Origin: JADFRD01 sp964491015
Lineage (GTDB): Bacteria; Fidelibacterota; Marinisomatia; Marinisomatales; TCS55
DNA length: 64,000 nt
Assembly: GCA_964491015.1 (NCBI GenBank)
Contig: CAZBEY010000001.1
Span: 62,001-126,000 of the forward strand
Direction: 5' to 3'
The translations under genes were made by a program, and so were the position numbers. Positions 50,004 to 59,345 of this stretch are shown piece after piece. The number at the start of each line of letters is the position of its first letter. Position 1 is the stretch's first letter. The notes beneath the pieces are model-generated. The model did not search any database and was not told where the DNA came from. It was given only the letters and a program-made list of their open reading frames with translations.

Positions 50004-51311
50004 TTATTTTCGGCCTACATTATCGAATTTAAAGCCAAGAATTTGTAAATCTTTGGCCCTGAGAATATTTCTGCAATCAAGTATCACGGGCGATTTCACC
50101 AACTCTTTCAATCTTTTTAGATCGAGACCTCTAAATTCGTTCCATTCCGTCATAATGGCAACGCAATCGACATCCGACACCGCATCTTCCCAAGAATCAT
50201 ATACGTTTAAATTGTCAAATCGTTTTTTCATATTTTCATTTGATTCCGGATCATAGGCATTCACTATTGCACCGTTTTTTAATAAAACGTCTATCATATC
50301 AATCGCAGGTGATTCTCTGATATCATCTGTTTGTGCCTTAAATGCCAATCCAAGTATGGCAATTTTCTTATTGGCAACATTATTTTCCATTAAGGTCATT
50401 AATTTCACTACCATCAGCTCTTTTTGAGATTGGTTTGCTTCAACTGCCCCGGTGATTACTTTTAATTCTATTCCTAATTCGTCCGCTGTTGAAATAAGTG
50501 CTTTTGTATCTTTTGGAAAACATGACCCACCGTAGCCTGGCCCAGGATGTAGAAATTTCGGGCTAATTCTTCCGTCAATTCCCATGGCTTTTGAAACGAT
50601 ATGAACGTCGGCTCCAATTTTATCGCAGATATTAGCAATTTCGTTAATGTAACTTATTTTTACAGCTAAAAATGCATTACTTGAATATTTAATCAGTTCA
50701 GCTGTTTGAATAGTTGTTTCAATGATTGGTGTTTCATTAATGTATAATGGTCTATATACTTCTTTCATAATATTGATTGCTTTTTGATTTGAAGCGCCAA
50801 TAATAACCCTGTCCGGCCACAGAAAATCTTTTACTGCAGATCCCTCCCGTAAAAATTCAGGATTCGAAATATAATCAAATTTGATTTCAGATTTAGAATA
50901 TTTACTAATCTCTTCCATGATTTTTAATCCCGTCCCTATTGGGACTGTGCTTTTTGTGCAGATTACTTTATACCCATTTAAGTTTTCTCCGATTGCCCGG
51001 GCGACTTTAAATATTGCATCCAAATTTGATGAGCCATTTTCACCCTCCGGTGTGCCGACAGCAATAAATATGACGTCAGATTCCTCGATTGAATCGTCAA
51101 TGTTACCAGAAAAGGATAATCGGCCGGATAATACATTTCTCTGAACAATTTCCTTAAGCCCGGGTTCATAAATCGGTATATCACCATGATTTAGTTGATT
51201 TATCTTATTAATATTAATATCCGCACAAACAACGGTATTACCAAAATCAGATAAACCAGCTCCGCTTACCAGGCCGACATATCCGGTTCCTATCACTGCT
51301 ATTTTCTTCAT
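50004..51311 (-). CDS. UDP-glucose/nucleotide-sugar dehydrogenase
   Basis: This four-electron dehydrogenase oxidises a UDP-sugar (most likely UDP-glucose to UDP-glucuronate) with NAD. The 435-residue protein has IGTGYVGLVSGAGLS near residues 6-20, ISNPEFLREGSAVKDF near 150, and the catalytic Cys in GPGYGGSCFPKDTKAL near 255, followed by ILGLAFKAQTDDIRESPA near 320. Substrate (UDP-glucose versus UDP-ManNAc) cannot be read with certainty; motif spacing suggests UDP-glucose. It opens the sugar-nucleotide section of the locus. Confidence 0.9.
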   Translation of the reverse strand: MKKIAVIGTGYVGLVSGAGLSDFGNTVVCADININKINQLNHGDIPIYEPGLKEIVQRNVLSGRLSFSGNIDDSIEESDVIFIAVGTPEGENGSSNLDAIFKVARAIGENLNGYKVICTKSTVPIGTGLKIMEEISKYSKSEIKFDYISNPEFLREGSAVKDFLWPDRVIIGASNQKAINIMKEVYRPLYINETPIIETTIQTAELIKYSSNAFLAVKISYINEIANICDKIGADVHIVSKAMGIDGRISPKFLHPGPGYGGSCFPKDTKALISTADELGIELKVITGAVEANQSQKELMVVKLMTLMENNVANKKIAILGLAFKAQTDDIRESPAIDMIDVLLKNGAIVNAYDPESNENMKKRFDNLNVYDSWEDAVSDVDCVAIMTEWNEFRGLDLKRLKELVKSPVILDCRNILRAKDLQILGFKFDNVGRK

Positions 51312-51370
51312 TATTGCTTTCTATTTACTTTCTAAACTACGTATTTACTGACGGAAACAAAAATATAATA

Positions 51371-53473
51371 TCATGTTAATCCAATAAATCTCCGAATATA
51401 CCATTCAATAGATAATAAAATAATTATAATAAATATCATTATATAGCTCTCTTGAAATTCGGCCGTTTTTAAAACCAACTCACTCTTAACATTATCGTTA
51501 ATATATTGCATTATATCAGCCCGGGATTCCCAGGATAGGTATTTTCCATTTGTCTGATGAGATATGGAAGTTAAATAAGAACTATTTACCGATACATTAT
51601 TCAATTCAATTTGACTTTCATCAATAACAAAACGACCTTTTTGCTCGAAAGAATTTTCATGAATATCCATATGGATAGAGTACGAATAGTTCCCAGCCTT
51701 TCCCGCAATAAATCTCTTTTCCCATCGCTTGTCTACAGGATTATAATTCAATTCAAAGGACCTGACGACTTTATCATCCTGGTTCAAATTGATATATCCA
51801 ACTGTTTGACCAATATCATTCTCATTAAATTCCGCATGTGTACCGGAAACATAAATTTCCTCTCCTTGCTGATACACATTTTTATTTAGACGAAAATATA
51901 GTTCATTCTCTCCTGATGTTCTCAAAAGCCAGCCATACATATTATCCATCAAATCCATGCTATAATCTGCAGATTCTGACTCTGTCAATTTATAATATAA
52001 CATTGAAAATTCGGATGCTGTCCACATAGCTGATCTTAACCCATCCTTATCGCTTATTAACAGCATTGGTGAAACATTATTTTCATAAGAAGCCAGTATT
52101 CTTGTATTTTCATCAGGTTCTACTGTGAGTTTAGGTGTCAATGGCGGTAATGATGGCTCATAATTTTCTGATGGATTAAAAGGATAAAGATCCATTGGTT
52201 TATTATTAATATTTTCCACCCAATACCAATTCATTTTACCGGTTTCTTTGGGAGAGGATTGTGAATTATGCACATGTAAAAACGGGTAAAGTGATTCAGC
52301 TGCTTTAGGGGTAATATTTGGACCGGCGAAATAAAATAGAGATGACTTGCCGGCGATTAGTTTTTTAGCAAAAATTTTCTGCCATCGGTTAGAAACCGGA
52401 TTTAAAGGAAAATTATCAAAAATAATTAATTCATACGGTTTGGACCAAAATTCTGACAAAGTAGGAGTAAACGAATTTCCTATTTGGATATAATGATCCA
52501 GAGAGGCTCTTGGAAAAGCATTTATTGATTTTTTTATTGGACCTGTATTAAAGTTTGGAGCGCCGGTAATTAATGCAATATTATATCGATCTTTTAAAAT
52601 GGCAACTTCAAATGGTAATTGATTGTTTCTAATATTTATTTCGTCTTTCAAGACTGATGCCTTTATTAAGTACTTATTAATACCTAACGTACCGGATGAA
52701 ACTCTAAACTTTGCCGTTGAAAGAGAACCGCCTCCTGATAGACGGAAATATTTGGAGCCAATTAACTTTGATTTATTATAAAGCAATACGTTAATGCGCT
52801 CATTAACGACTCCCTGTGCCATAATCGTCGCATTAATATCCATTTCCTCCCCTTTTATAGCAATCGTCGGAGCTGAAATGGATTGGACGGCAATATCGAC
52901 CATTGGGATTGTATCTCCCACACCAATTGTATAAATAGGTGATCTGATTTTCTCTAATTGATTTTGATCAATATTCCCTTTGGTTACCTGTCCATCAGAA
53001 ATAATGATTGCACCTATCATGTCCTCCTGCATTTCAGATATATGTAAAAAAATATTGCTTATATCTGTGACGGCTCCATTCGTTTCAATTGGTTGTCCAT
53101 CGTATTCTTGAATCGTTTGATCAAATGTGAAAATCTCTGCATCACTATCAATTTCACGAATTGACCTAACCATTTTTTGTATTTCATCTAAAAATAATTT
53201 AGGGGACAAAGATTGGTGATACGCCATACTAACAGATTTATCGATATAAACATTCCAATGCATGGGATGTTGAATACTTTTATTCCAGGAGACTTTTGGC
53301 TGCAGCAACAAAAACAAAACAATAATTAATGCGAATAGCCTAAATATATAAATGATAGATAATTTTCGATTATTTTTGATCGCCAGATATATAGAAATGA
53401 TTACTGTTATGGCGCCAAACAATAAACTCCAGAACCAACCATCGAAGTCATTTACTAATTGTATTGACATCAA
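51371..53473 (-). CDS. Membrane protein with a von Willebrand A-like domain
   Basis: The 700-residue protein has two N-terminal membrane helices (about 12-30 and 38-58), a VWA-like domain from about 72 with a MIDAS-like DKSVSM and a later IIISDGQVTKGN, then a long extracytoplasmic beta-rich part and a C-terminal helix near 675-695. The layout matches FCB membrane proteins with VWA and glutamine-amidotransferase-like regions, whose role is unknown. It directly abuts tsaD (zero bases between them) and is 59 bases upstream of the sugar dehydrogenase gene. Confidence 0.75.
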   Translation of the reverse strand: MMSIQLVNDFDGWFWSLLFGAITVIISIYLAIKNNRKLSIIYIFRLFALIIVLFLLLQPKVSWNKSIQHPMHWNVYIDKSVSMAYHQSLSPKLFLDEIQKMVRSIREIDSDAEIFTFDQTIQEYDGQPIETNGAVTDISNIFLHISEMQEDMIGAIIISDGQVTKGNIDQNQLEKIRSPIYTIGVGDTIPMVDIAVQSISAPTIAIKGEEMDINATIMAQGVVNERINVLLYNKSKLIGSKYFRLSGGGSLSTAKFRVSSGTLGINKYLIKASVLKDEINIRNNQLPFEVAILKDRYNIALITGAPNFNTGPIKKSINAFPRASLDHYIQIGNSFTPTLSEFWSKPYELIIFDNFPLNPVSNRWQKIFAKKLIAGKSSLFYFAGPNITPKAAESLYPFLHVHNSQSSPKETGKMNWYWVENINNKPMDLYPFNPSENYEPSLPPLTPKLTVEPDENTRILASYENNVSPMLLISDKDGLRSAMWTASEFSMLYYKLTESESADYSMDLMDNMYGWLLRTSGENELYFRLNKNVYQQGEEIYVSGTHAEFNENDIGQTVGYINLNQDDKVVRSFELNYNPVDKRWEKRFIAGKAGNYSYSIHMDIHENSFEQKGRFVIDESQIELNNVSVNSSYLTSISHQTNGKYLSWESRADIMQYINDNVKSELVLKTAEFQESYIMIFIIIILLSIEWYIRRFIGLT

Positions 53474-54463
53474 TCAGGCTAATTTCAAATTCGGATCAAT
53501 ATCGAAATCCATGGCAGAAGAAACGCCTTGAGTTAAATAAAGTTCACCCAAATAAGCAATCATTGCACCGTTGTCAGTACACAAGGATACATCAGGATAT
53601 AAAACACGAATATCTTTTAATGAATCATTCATGGTATTTCGTAATGATTTATTGGCGGCAACGCCACCGGCTATGACGCATGTTTTTACGTCTGTATTGA
53701 CAACTGCTTGTTTTAGTTTACTAACCAGTACATCGACAATTGCTTGTTGATAACTGGCTGAAATATCTGGTTTTGTGATGGATTTATTTTCTCTATAAGA
53801 ATCCATATAGTACAACAGGGCAGTTTTTAACCCACTAAAGCTGAATTCAATATTTTTTTCATTAATAAATGCACGGGGAAAATGGACAGCTTCTTGATTT
53901 CCTCCCTTGGCGCATTCTTCAATTTCAGGTCCACCCGGGTACCCTAAACCCAATATGCGGGCACCTTTATCAAATGCCTCCCCGGCGGCATCATCTCTAC
54001 TTGAGCCTAAGAGTGTATAATGACCCAATTTTTTCACTAACCACAACTGTGTATGTCCGCCGGATACCAATAAACAAACAAACGGAAATTGTAAATCAGG
54101 ATCTGCTAAAAAATTGGCGAAAATATGGGCTTCCAGATGATTAATCCCTATAATCGGTTTTGTTAAACCTTGGGCGAATCCTTTTGAAAAACATACACCG
54201 GATAAGAGGGTACCTGCAAGTCCCGGCCCTCTGGTGACAGCGACACCTTCAATATCTGTTTTTAAAATACCTGCTTTTTGAATTGCTTTGTTGACGATAG
54301 AGTTTAGGAGCAACTCGTGCTCTCGAGATGCGAGTTCGGGAACAACCCCTCCAAATTCTGAATGAATGAGTTGTGAACTGACTATTGAAGATAATATATT
54401 ACCTTCAGAACATATAGCAGCAGCGGTCTCATCGCAAGACGTCTCAACGCCTAAAACAATCAA
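53474..54463 (-). CDS. tsaD: tRNA N6-adenosine threonylcarbamoyltransferase TsaD
   Basis: TsaD transfers threonylcarbamoyl to A37 of ANN-reading tRNAs. The 329-residue ASKHA-fold protein has GVETSCDETAAAI near residues 5-17, GGVVPELASREH near 38, the metal-binding His109-x3-His113 (INHLEAHIFANF), LLVSGGHTQL near 130 and GGVAANKSLR near 266. The final metal ligand region DNGAMIAYLG is intact. ATGA overlap with the upstream YbbR gene and direct contact with the VWA gene suggest cotranscription. Confidence 0.97.
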   Translation of the reverse strand: MIVLGVETSCDETAAAICSEGNILSSIVSSQLIHSEFGGVVPELASREHELLLNSIVNKAIQKAGILKTDIEGVAVTRGPGLAGTLLSGVCFSKGFAQGLTKPIIGINHLEAHIFANFLADPDLQFPFVCLLVSGGHTQLWLVKKLGHYTLLGSSRDDAAGEAFDKGARILGLGYPGGPEIEECAKGGNQEAVHFPRAFINEKNIEFSFSGLKTALLYYMDSYRENKSITKPDISASYQQAIVDVLVSKLKQAVVNTDVKTCVIAGGVAANKSLRNTMNDSLKDIRVLYPDVSLCTDNGAMIAYLGELYLTQGVSSAMDFDIDPNLKLA

Positions 54464-55446
54464 TTAGGTTCCTTTGTTACAACTAATTCGAGAGTTCTCG
54501 GTGATAGATCCCGCCATTCTAAAATATTCTCCGGCGTCCGAATTGTCGGTTCATAATAATTTTTTCCCGCAATCCAATCTTGAACAAAATCCAGGGTGAC
54601 GATAATATCTTCAGGATTTACCGAGGCTATGTAATCCACTCCTCCGACAATAGTCAAGGAAACGGTCGTTGGATTTACAAATAGTCTCAAATTGGGTAAC
54701 GTATTCACAACTTTTACAGGAATTTCACTGATAATACGTTCACTGATGGGTTGAACATCCTGTGTTAGTGTAACTGCGTTCTGTGAATATTCAAGAAGTG
54801 GTTGGGTCCTATTGTCAATATTTAAAGAAATGTTTAAATCAATTTCCTGATTCAAGAAGGTATCCTTTTTAGTCTCAACAAAAGTCATCTTTTCGACTAC
54901 TTCTCTTGGACCGGCTACATCAATCGTATCCGGCGCAATGGTTTGAGCACCCACCAATGTATATCCGGGAGAAGCGTCAATAACCACTAAAGATTTAACA
55001 AGTACTGTTTTTACCATGTATTCATCTAAACTGATGTGTATTGAGTCTGGATATACTACTTCAATGTACTCCAAGTCATAAGACGGAGGCAGCACAACTT
55101 TTTGAGGATATCGTTCGTAATACTCATTTAGATAAAAATCATATTCTTCAGATATCCTATCGAGATCAATGACTAATTTAAAATCGGATAGAAATTTCTT
55201 AACCAGAAGTGTTTTAAATAAAACACGCCCAGGACCTTTTATTCGGACTTGGGCATATTCTGGAACTTCTTTCTTGTGGGCCTTTTGGGCGCTCAAATTT
55301 CGAGCTTCGATAGGCATATCCATCACTAATGTGTATTCATTTTCGCTGACGACAAATATCCAAAGTAACAGTGCCAATCCGACTGCCTGCAATCTCGATC
55401 CTACAGAATGCCAATTGAGATATTTTTGCAGGCTTTTTTTATTCAT
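54460..55446 (-). CDS. YbbR-domain protein (CdaR-like)
   Basis: The 328-residue protein has one N-terminal membrane helix (residues about 18-36, LQAVGLALLLWIFVVSENEY) and an extracytoplasmic series of YbbR-like beta domains with the typical PIEARNLSAQK and VRIKGPGRVLF segments. In Firmicutes the related CdaR controls the diadenylate cyclase CdaA, but no cyclase gene is beside it here, so function is uncertain. ATGA overlap with tsaD; 28 bases after rpsA. Confidence 0.83.
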   Translation of the reverse strand: MNKKSLQKYLNWHSVGSRLQAVGLALLLWIFVVSENEYTLVMDMPIEARNLSAQKAHKKEVPEYAQVRIKGPGRVLFKTLLVKKFLSDFKLVIDLDRISEEYDFYLNEYYERYPQKVVLPPSYDLEYIEVVYPDSIHISLDEYMVKTVLVKSLVVIDASPGYTLVGAQTIAPDTIDVAGPREVVEKMTFVETKKDTFLNQEIDLNISLNIDNRTQPLLEYSQNAVTLTQDVQPISERIISEIPVKVVNTLPNLRLFVNPTTVSLTIVGGVDYIASVNPEDIIVTLDFVQDWIAGKNYYEPTIRTPENILEWRDLSPRTLELVVTKEPN

Positions 55447-55474
55447 TATACCATTAATAAACTATGATGTGAAT

Positions 55475-57388
55475 CTAGGATTCGTTTTCGGTTTCTTCTT
55501 TTGAATCTCCCGTTTGAAGGTCTTCTGGTATTTCAATTTTTTCTGCAGCCGGCTCTTTTTGACCATCCAAAAAGTCTTTTACGGAATCTTTAGTTGCTTT
55601 TTCACCGCCTTCAGAAAATGATTCAGAAAACAGTATCACTTTTTTATCTTCCGGATTTACTTCCATAACATTTCCAGACACCTTGGCACCGGGTTTCAAA
55701 TCCAACATAACTTCCTTCCGTTTTTTCTTTGTTTTCTTTCCAAAAGGAATAATGCCTTCAACATCCATTTCCAACTGTAGAATGATGCCTTTATCCAATA
55801 CACGGATAATTTCACCGCTCACTTCTCTGCCTGTCTCATAATATTTAACTATTTCAGGCCACGGATCATCAGAAACCTGTTTTAACCCGAGAGAAATTCG
55901 ACGATTCTCTCTCGATATTTCCAAAATACGGACTTCAACTTTCTGTCCTTTTTCTACTATTTCTTTTGGATGTCTGACTATTTTTGTCCAAGAAAGGTCA
56001 GAAACATGAATCAATCCATCAATACCTTCTTCAAGTTCGACGAAGGCTCCAAATTGTGCCAAGTTATTAATCTTTCCTTTATGAACAGTGCCCACCATAT
56101 ATTTTTCTTCAATTTCATCCCATGGATCCGGTTGCAGCTGTTTAACGCCAAGGCTGATCTTCCGCTCATTTGAGTCGATGGATAAAACCATTGTGTCTAT
56201 TTCATCATTTAGTTTGTATAACTCATTTGGATTCTTTACTTGCCGTGTCCAGGACATTTCTGATATGTGAATCAATCCTTCAACTCCCGGTTCAAGTTCC
56301 ACAAAGGCTCCATAATTCGTCATACTTACAATTTTACCTTTTACATTAGAATTCACAGGGTATTTAACCTCAACATCCTCCCAAGGATGGGGAGCCAATT
56401 GCTTTAATCCGAGTGATACCCGCTGTTTCTCTTTATCAAAGTCAATAATTTTTACAGTAAGGACATCATCAAGACCGACTATTTCCGAAGGATGGTTAAC
56501 CCGTCCCCATGTTAGATCCGTTATATGGAGCAATCCATCTACACCGCCTAGATCCAAAAAGACACCAAAATCAGTGATATTTTTTACACGGCCTTCCAAT
56601 ACTGTTCCAATTTCCATTTCGCCCAATAAAGCATCCCGTTGTTCTTTAAGACTTTCCTGAAGTATAATCTTATGGGAAACAACAATATTTTTTCGAGCCT
56701 CATTAAATTTTACAATCCGGACGTCAATATCCGTATTCAGTAAATTATCAAAATCTTTTACGGGTCGAACATCAATCTGAGAGCCAGGCAGAAATCCCTG
56801 GATGATACCGAGGTCAACAATCATACCCCCTTTTATTCGACGAATGATTTTGCATGAAAATGTTGTTTCATTGTCAAACAAATCTTTTAATTCTTCCCAA
56901 CGGCGCATAAAGTCAGCTTTCTCTTTGGAAAGAACCATATTCCCGCGTCTATCTTCAAGGTATTCTAAAAAGATATCGATTTGATCACCGATATTGGGTA
57001 AATCATCCTCAGAAAATTCGTCACGATTAATAATTCCTTCAGATTTGAAACCAATGTCAATAAAAATTACATGGTCATTCATTCCAATCACACGACCTTT
57101 AATCACTTGGTTTTCATGAATTTCAGAAAGGGAATTTTCATATTTACTAATTAAATCATTAGTATTGATTAACTCAATATCCGTTTCATCTATCTCATCT
57201 TTATTTACGGTGCGAATATCGTCTAATAATTGAGGGTCTAAATAATTTATAGTTTCTATTTTGCCGTTTGATACTTTTTCGACCGCAGGTGTTTCATCAG
57301 CTGTTTCCTCAATAATAACTGAGTCTACACTGGCATCATCAACCAAAGTATCTGACGTCTGTTCAACGGTTAATTCTTCTTTAGTCAT
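55475..57388 (-). CDS. rpsA: 30S ribosomal protein S1, six S1 domains with long acidic ends
   Basis: S1 binds mRNA and helps start translation. The 637-residue protein has six S1 domains: VIKGRVIGMNDHVIFIDIG (near residue 95), FSCKIIRRIKGGMIVDLG, VLEGRVKNITDFGVFLDLG, VKGKIVSMTNYGAFVELE, HKGKINNLAQFGAFVELE, and the more divergent VSGEIIRVLDKGIILQLE. An 85-residue acidic N-terminal extension (rich in Thr, Asp, Glu) and an acidic C-terminal tail after about 560 flank them. It follows cmk by 25 bases, the same order as in many bacteria. Confidence 0.95.
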   Translation of the reverse strand: MTKEELTVEQTSDTLVDDASVDSVIIEETADETPAVEKVSNGKIETINYLDPQLLDDIRTVNKDEIDETDIELINTNDLISKYENSLSEIHENQVIKGRVIGMNDHVIFIDIGFKSEGIINRDEFSEDDLPNIGDQIDIFLEYLEDRRGNMVLSKEKADFMRRWEELKDLFDNETTFSCKIIRRIKGGMIVDLGIIQGFLPGSQIDVRPVKDFDNLLNTDIDVRIVKFNEARKNIVVSHKIILQESLKEQRDALLGEMEIGTVLEGRVKNITDFGVFLDLGGVDGLLHITDLTWGRVNHPSEIVGLDDVLTVKIIDFDKEKQRVSLGLKQLAPHPWEDVEVKYPVNSNVKGKIVSMTNYGAFVELEPGVEGLIHISEMSWTRQVKNPNELYKLNDEIDTMVLSIDSNERKISLGVKQLQPDPWDEIEEKYMVGTVHKGKINNLAQFGAFVELEEGIDGLIHVSDLSWTKIVRHPKEIVEKGQKVEVRILEISRENRRISLGLKQVSDDPWPEIVKYYETGREVSGEIIRVLDKGIILQLEMDVEGIIPFGKKTKKKRKEVMLDLKPGAKVSGNVMEVNPEDKKVILFSESFSEGGEKATKDSVKDFLDGQKEPAAEKIEIPEDLQTGDSKEETENES

Positions 57389-57413
57389 TCTGTTTATAGT
57401 TCCTGTTTATTGT

Positions 57414-58076
57414 TTATGTTTTTTTAATGTTCACGATTTCAAGTATTTTTGACACTTGTTCATCAATACTTAAATGTGTTGTATCGATTACAAAAGCATC
57501 CTCTGCTTTTTTCAATGGCGATATTTTCCGGGAGGCGTCATGTGTATCTCTACGTTCAATATCTTTTATTAATTCTTCAATTGATTTTTCTTCGTCTAGT
57601 GCATGAAGTTCTTTGAGTCGTCTTTCAGCACGAACAACCAAATCCGCTTCCAAAAAAATCTTGAATTCAGCATCCGGAAAGACAACGGTTCCGATATCTC
57701 TCCCTTCAATGACACAATCAATTTTTTTCGCAATCTTACGCTGGTTCTGGACCATCGCTAGTCGAACATCTTTCTGAGCACTTACAGCGCTCACATGACG
57801 AGTTATATCCGGTCTACGAATTTCAACTGAAACATCTCTGCCATTTAAATAAAACTTATTGGTTCCTTCCTCAATCTTCATATCAATGTCGATGTTAGAA
57901 AGTAGATCCTTTAGTTGGCCTGAATTATTCATGTCAATTCCCGCATCCAAAATTGCAAGGGTAACTGATCTATACATTGCGCCTGTATCTAAATAAATAA
58001 ATCCTAGCTTCTGTGCAATACACTTTGCTGTTGTACTCTTGCCGGTAGCGGCTGGTCCATCAATTGCGATAATCAT
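57414..58076 (-). CDS. cmk: Cytidylate kinase
   Basis: Cmk phosphorylates CMP and dCMP. The 220-residue protein has the P-loop GPAATGKST at residues 7-15, FIYLDTGAMYRSVTL near 26, a CMP-binding insertion with EIRRPDITRHVSAVSA near 102, and VIEGRDIGTVVFPDA near 140, then RRLKELHALDEEKSIEELIKDIERRD-type LID region near 167. All key segments are intact. It is the first gene of the cmk-rpsA-ybbR-tsaD run. Confidence 0.96.
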   Translation of the reverse strand: MIIAIDGPAATGKSTTAKCIAQKLGFIYLDTGAMYRSVTLAILDAGIDMNNSGQLKDLLSNIDIDMKIEEGTNKFYLNGRDVSVEIRRPDITRHVSAVSAQKDVRLAMVQNQRKIAKKIDCVIEGRDIGTVVFPDAEFKIFLEADLVVRAERRLKELHALDEEKSIEELIKDIERRDTHDASRKISPLKKAEDAFVIDTTHLSIDEQVSKILEIVNIKKT

Positions 58077-58371
58077 TATTTTATCTTCTCAAAAAGCCGA
58101 CGAATTTACCGTTTATCATTTATAAAAACAAAAAGTAAAGCCTTGGCAATGTATTCCCAAATTCCGACATTGATGGCAAAGAAGATAAAAAATCATCATT
58201 TTCTTTTTACGAAGATAAATTATCCGCTATGTTAAGTTGATTTTTCCGGATTTCTGTTTTATCACTAAGGTTTTTGTATATTCTTCCAGTGGTATCGGTC
58301 TATTTGATCTACTTAAAAGACTTTTATCCCATTGACCGATTTAATTAATCCTAATTAAAGGAGACCATCTT
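58077..58371. other. Divergent intergenic region, cmk to small membrane gene
   Basis: No gene is seen in these 295 bases. ATCGGTC (58294-58300) and GACCGAT (58334-58340) are inverted arms 33 bases apart, and TTTAATTA/TAATTAAA flank ATCC at 58340-58359 just before the ribosome binding site of the plus-strand gene. A promoter for cmk must also be here, but I cannot place its boxes confidently. Confidence 0.4.
58340..58359. promoter_or_regulatory. AT-rich palindrome abutting the Shine-Dalgarno of the 58372 gene
   Basis: TTTAATTA (58340-58347), spacer ATCC, TAATTAAA (58352-58359), a perfect 8-base inverted repeat that runs straight into GGAG (58360-58363). It may be an operator or a leader hairpin that masks the ribosome binding site. 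Chance is possible in such AT-rich sequence. Confidence 0.35.
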
Positions 58372-58755
58372 ATGAAACATTGGAAAAGTGCGATTGGTTT
58401 GGGAGTCCTCATGTGGCTAATTCCATTTGCGGTATCATTTTTGATATTTCCATTCCACGACTCATCAAGGCCATTGTTTGAATCCATTATGGCTTTTGCT
58501 GTTACCGGAAGCGCCGTCGTATTGGGATTGACGTATTTGAAACAAATCAATCAAAATTGGAAAGATGAGGCTGTCCTTCTTGGATTTTTGTGGTTAATTA
58601 TATGTGTTACCATCGATGCTCCGTTGATGCTGTTGGGCGGTCCCATGGAAATGAGTATTGAACAGTATATGGATGATATTGGCATCACTTATCTTTGTAT
58701 TCCTGTTGTCACTTGGGGTATAGGCGTTGCCTGTTCTTGGACAGAAAAGACATAG
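58372..58755 (+). CDS. Small four-helix membrane protein, unknown function
   Basis: The 127-residue protein has about four membrane helices: GLGVLMWLIPFAVSFLIF near residues 9-26, SIMAFAVTGSAVVLGLTYL near 38-56, LLGFLWLIICVTIDAPLML near 69-87, and IGITYLCIPVVTWGIGVA near 104-121. I do not recognise the family. AAAGGAG nine bases before the ATG and an AT-rich palindrome mark the start. It lies 99 bases before the methyltransferase-like membrane protein gene. Confidence 0.8.
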   Translation: MKHWKSAIGLGVLMWLIPFAVSFLIFPFHDSSRPLFESIMAFAVTGSAVVLGLTYLKQINQNWKDEAVLLGFLWLIICVTIDAPLMLLGGPMEMSIEQYMDDIGITYLCIPVVTWGIGVACSWTEKT

Positions 58756-58834
58756 AATGAGGAAATTCTTTTCTGGTTAATGTTCCAAAAATAATTTTCT
58801 GATTTGAACCAAAACAGATAGCGTCTCGGACGTT

Positions 58835-58851
58835 AACAATTAATAATTGTT
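58835..58851. promoter_or_regulatory. Palindrome immediately before the 58855 start codon
   Basis: AACAATTA (58835-58842), central A, TAATTGTT (58844-58851): a perfect 17-base palindrome ending three bases before the ATG, so it covers the ribosome binding site. It shares an AATTA/TAATT core with the palindrome at 58340-58359, though with a different spacer. It could be an operator. Confidence 0.4.
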
Positions 58852-58854
58852 GAA

Positions 58855-59328
58855 ATGAGTATAGATAATGATAAAAAAGGGGCTGCTGTAAAGTTTCCAC
58901 CGCCTTTGGTATTTATATTTTGGATCATTGTGGGCTATGGATTTCAGCAGATTCAACCGGTGAAAATCGAGTGTGTTTTTCCTTATAATTTAATTGGCTG
59001 GATCCTTATCATTTTGGGGATTTCTATTATTTTGTTCATTAGACGTACTTTTACCCGTGCCGGTACCAGCATTGAACCTTGGGAGCCGACATTAAACATC
59101 ATTACAACCGGATTCTATGCCTACTCTAGAAATCCTGTTTATGTCCTATTTTGCCTAGTACCCATGGGAATTGGCATTTTATTGAATAATTTTTGGATAC
59201 TGATCAGCTTAATACCCTCAATAATTACAGTTTATTTTATTGCTGTCAAAAAAGAAGAAGCATATTTAGAGGAAAAATTTGGGGATGAATATGTACAATA
59301 TAAACAAAAAGTCAGGCGATGGTTATAA
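58855..59328 (+). CDS. Isoprenylcysteine carboxyl methyltransferase/PEMT-like membrane methyltransferase
   Basis: The 157-residue protein has four membrane helices and the family's C-terminal region: TGFYAYSRNPVYVLFCLVP (the RNPxY substrate/SAM loop), then helices, then the conserved KKEEAYLEEKFGDEYVQYKQKVRRWL-type end with Glu-Glu and Arg-Arg-Trp (near residues 135-157; motif cited by end residues). Bacterial relatives methylate unknown small or lipid substrates. The first 25 residues are polar then hydrophobic. Start chosen by the hydrophobic helix that follows. Confidence 0.86.
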   Translation: MSIDNDKKGAAVKFPPPLVFIFWIIVGYGFQQIQPVKIECVFPYNLIGWILIILGISIILFIRRTFTRAGTSIEPWEPTLNIITTGFYAYSRNPVYVLFCLVPMGIGILLNNFWILISLIPSIITVYFIAVKKEEAYLEEKFGDEYVQYKQKVRRWL

Positions 59329-59345
59329 ATCGATTTGGTTAATAT

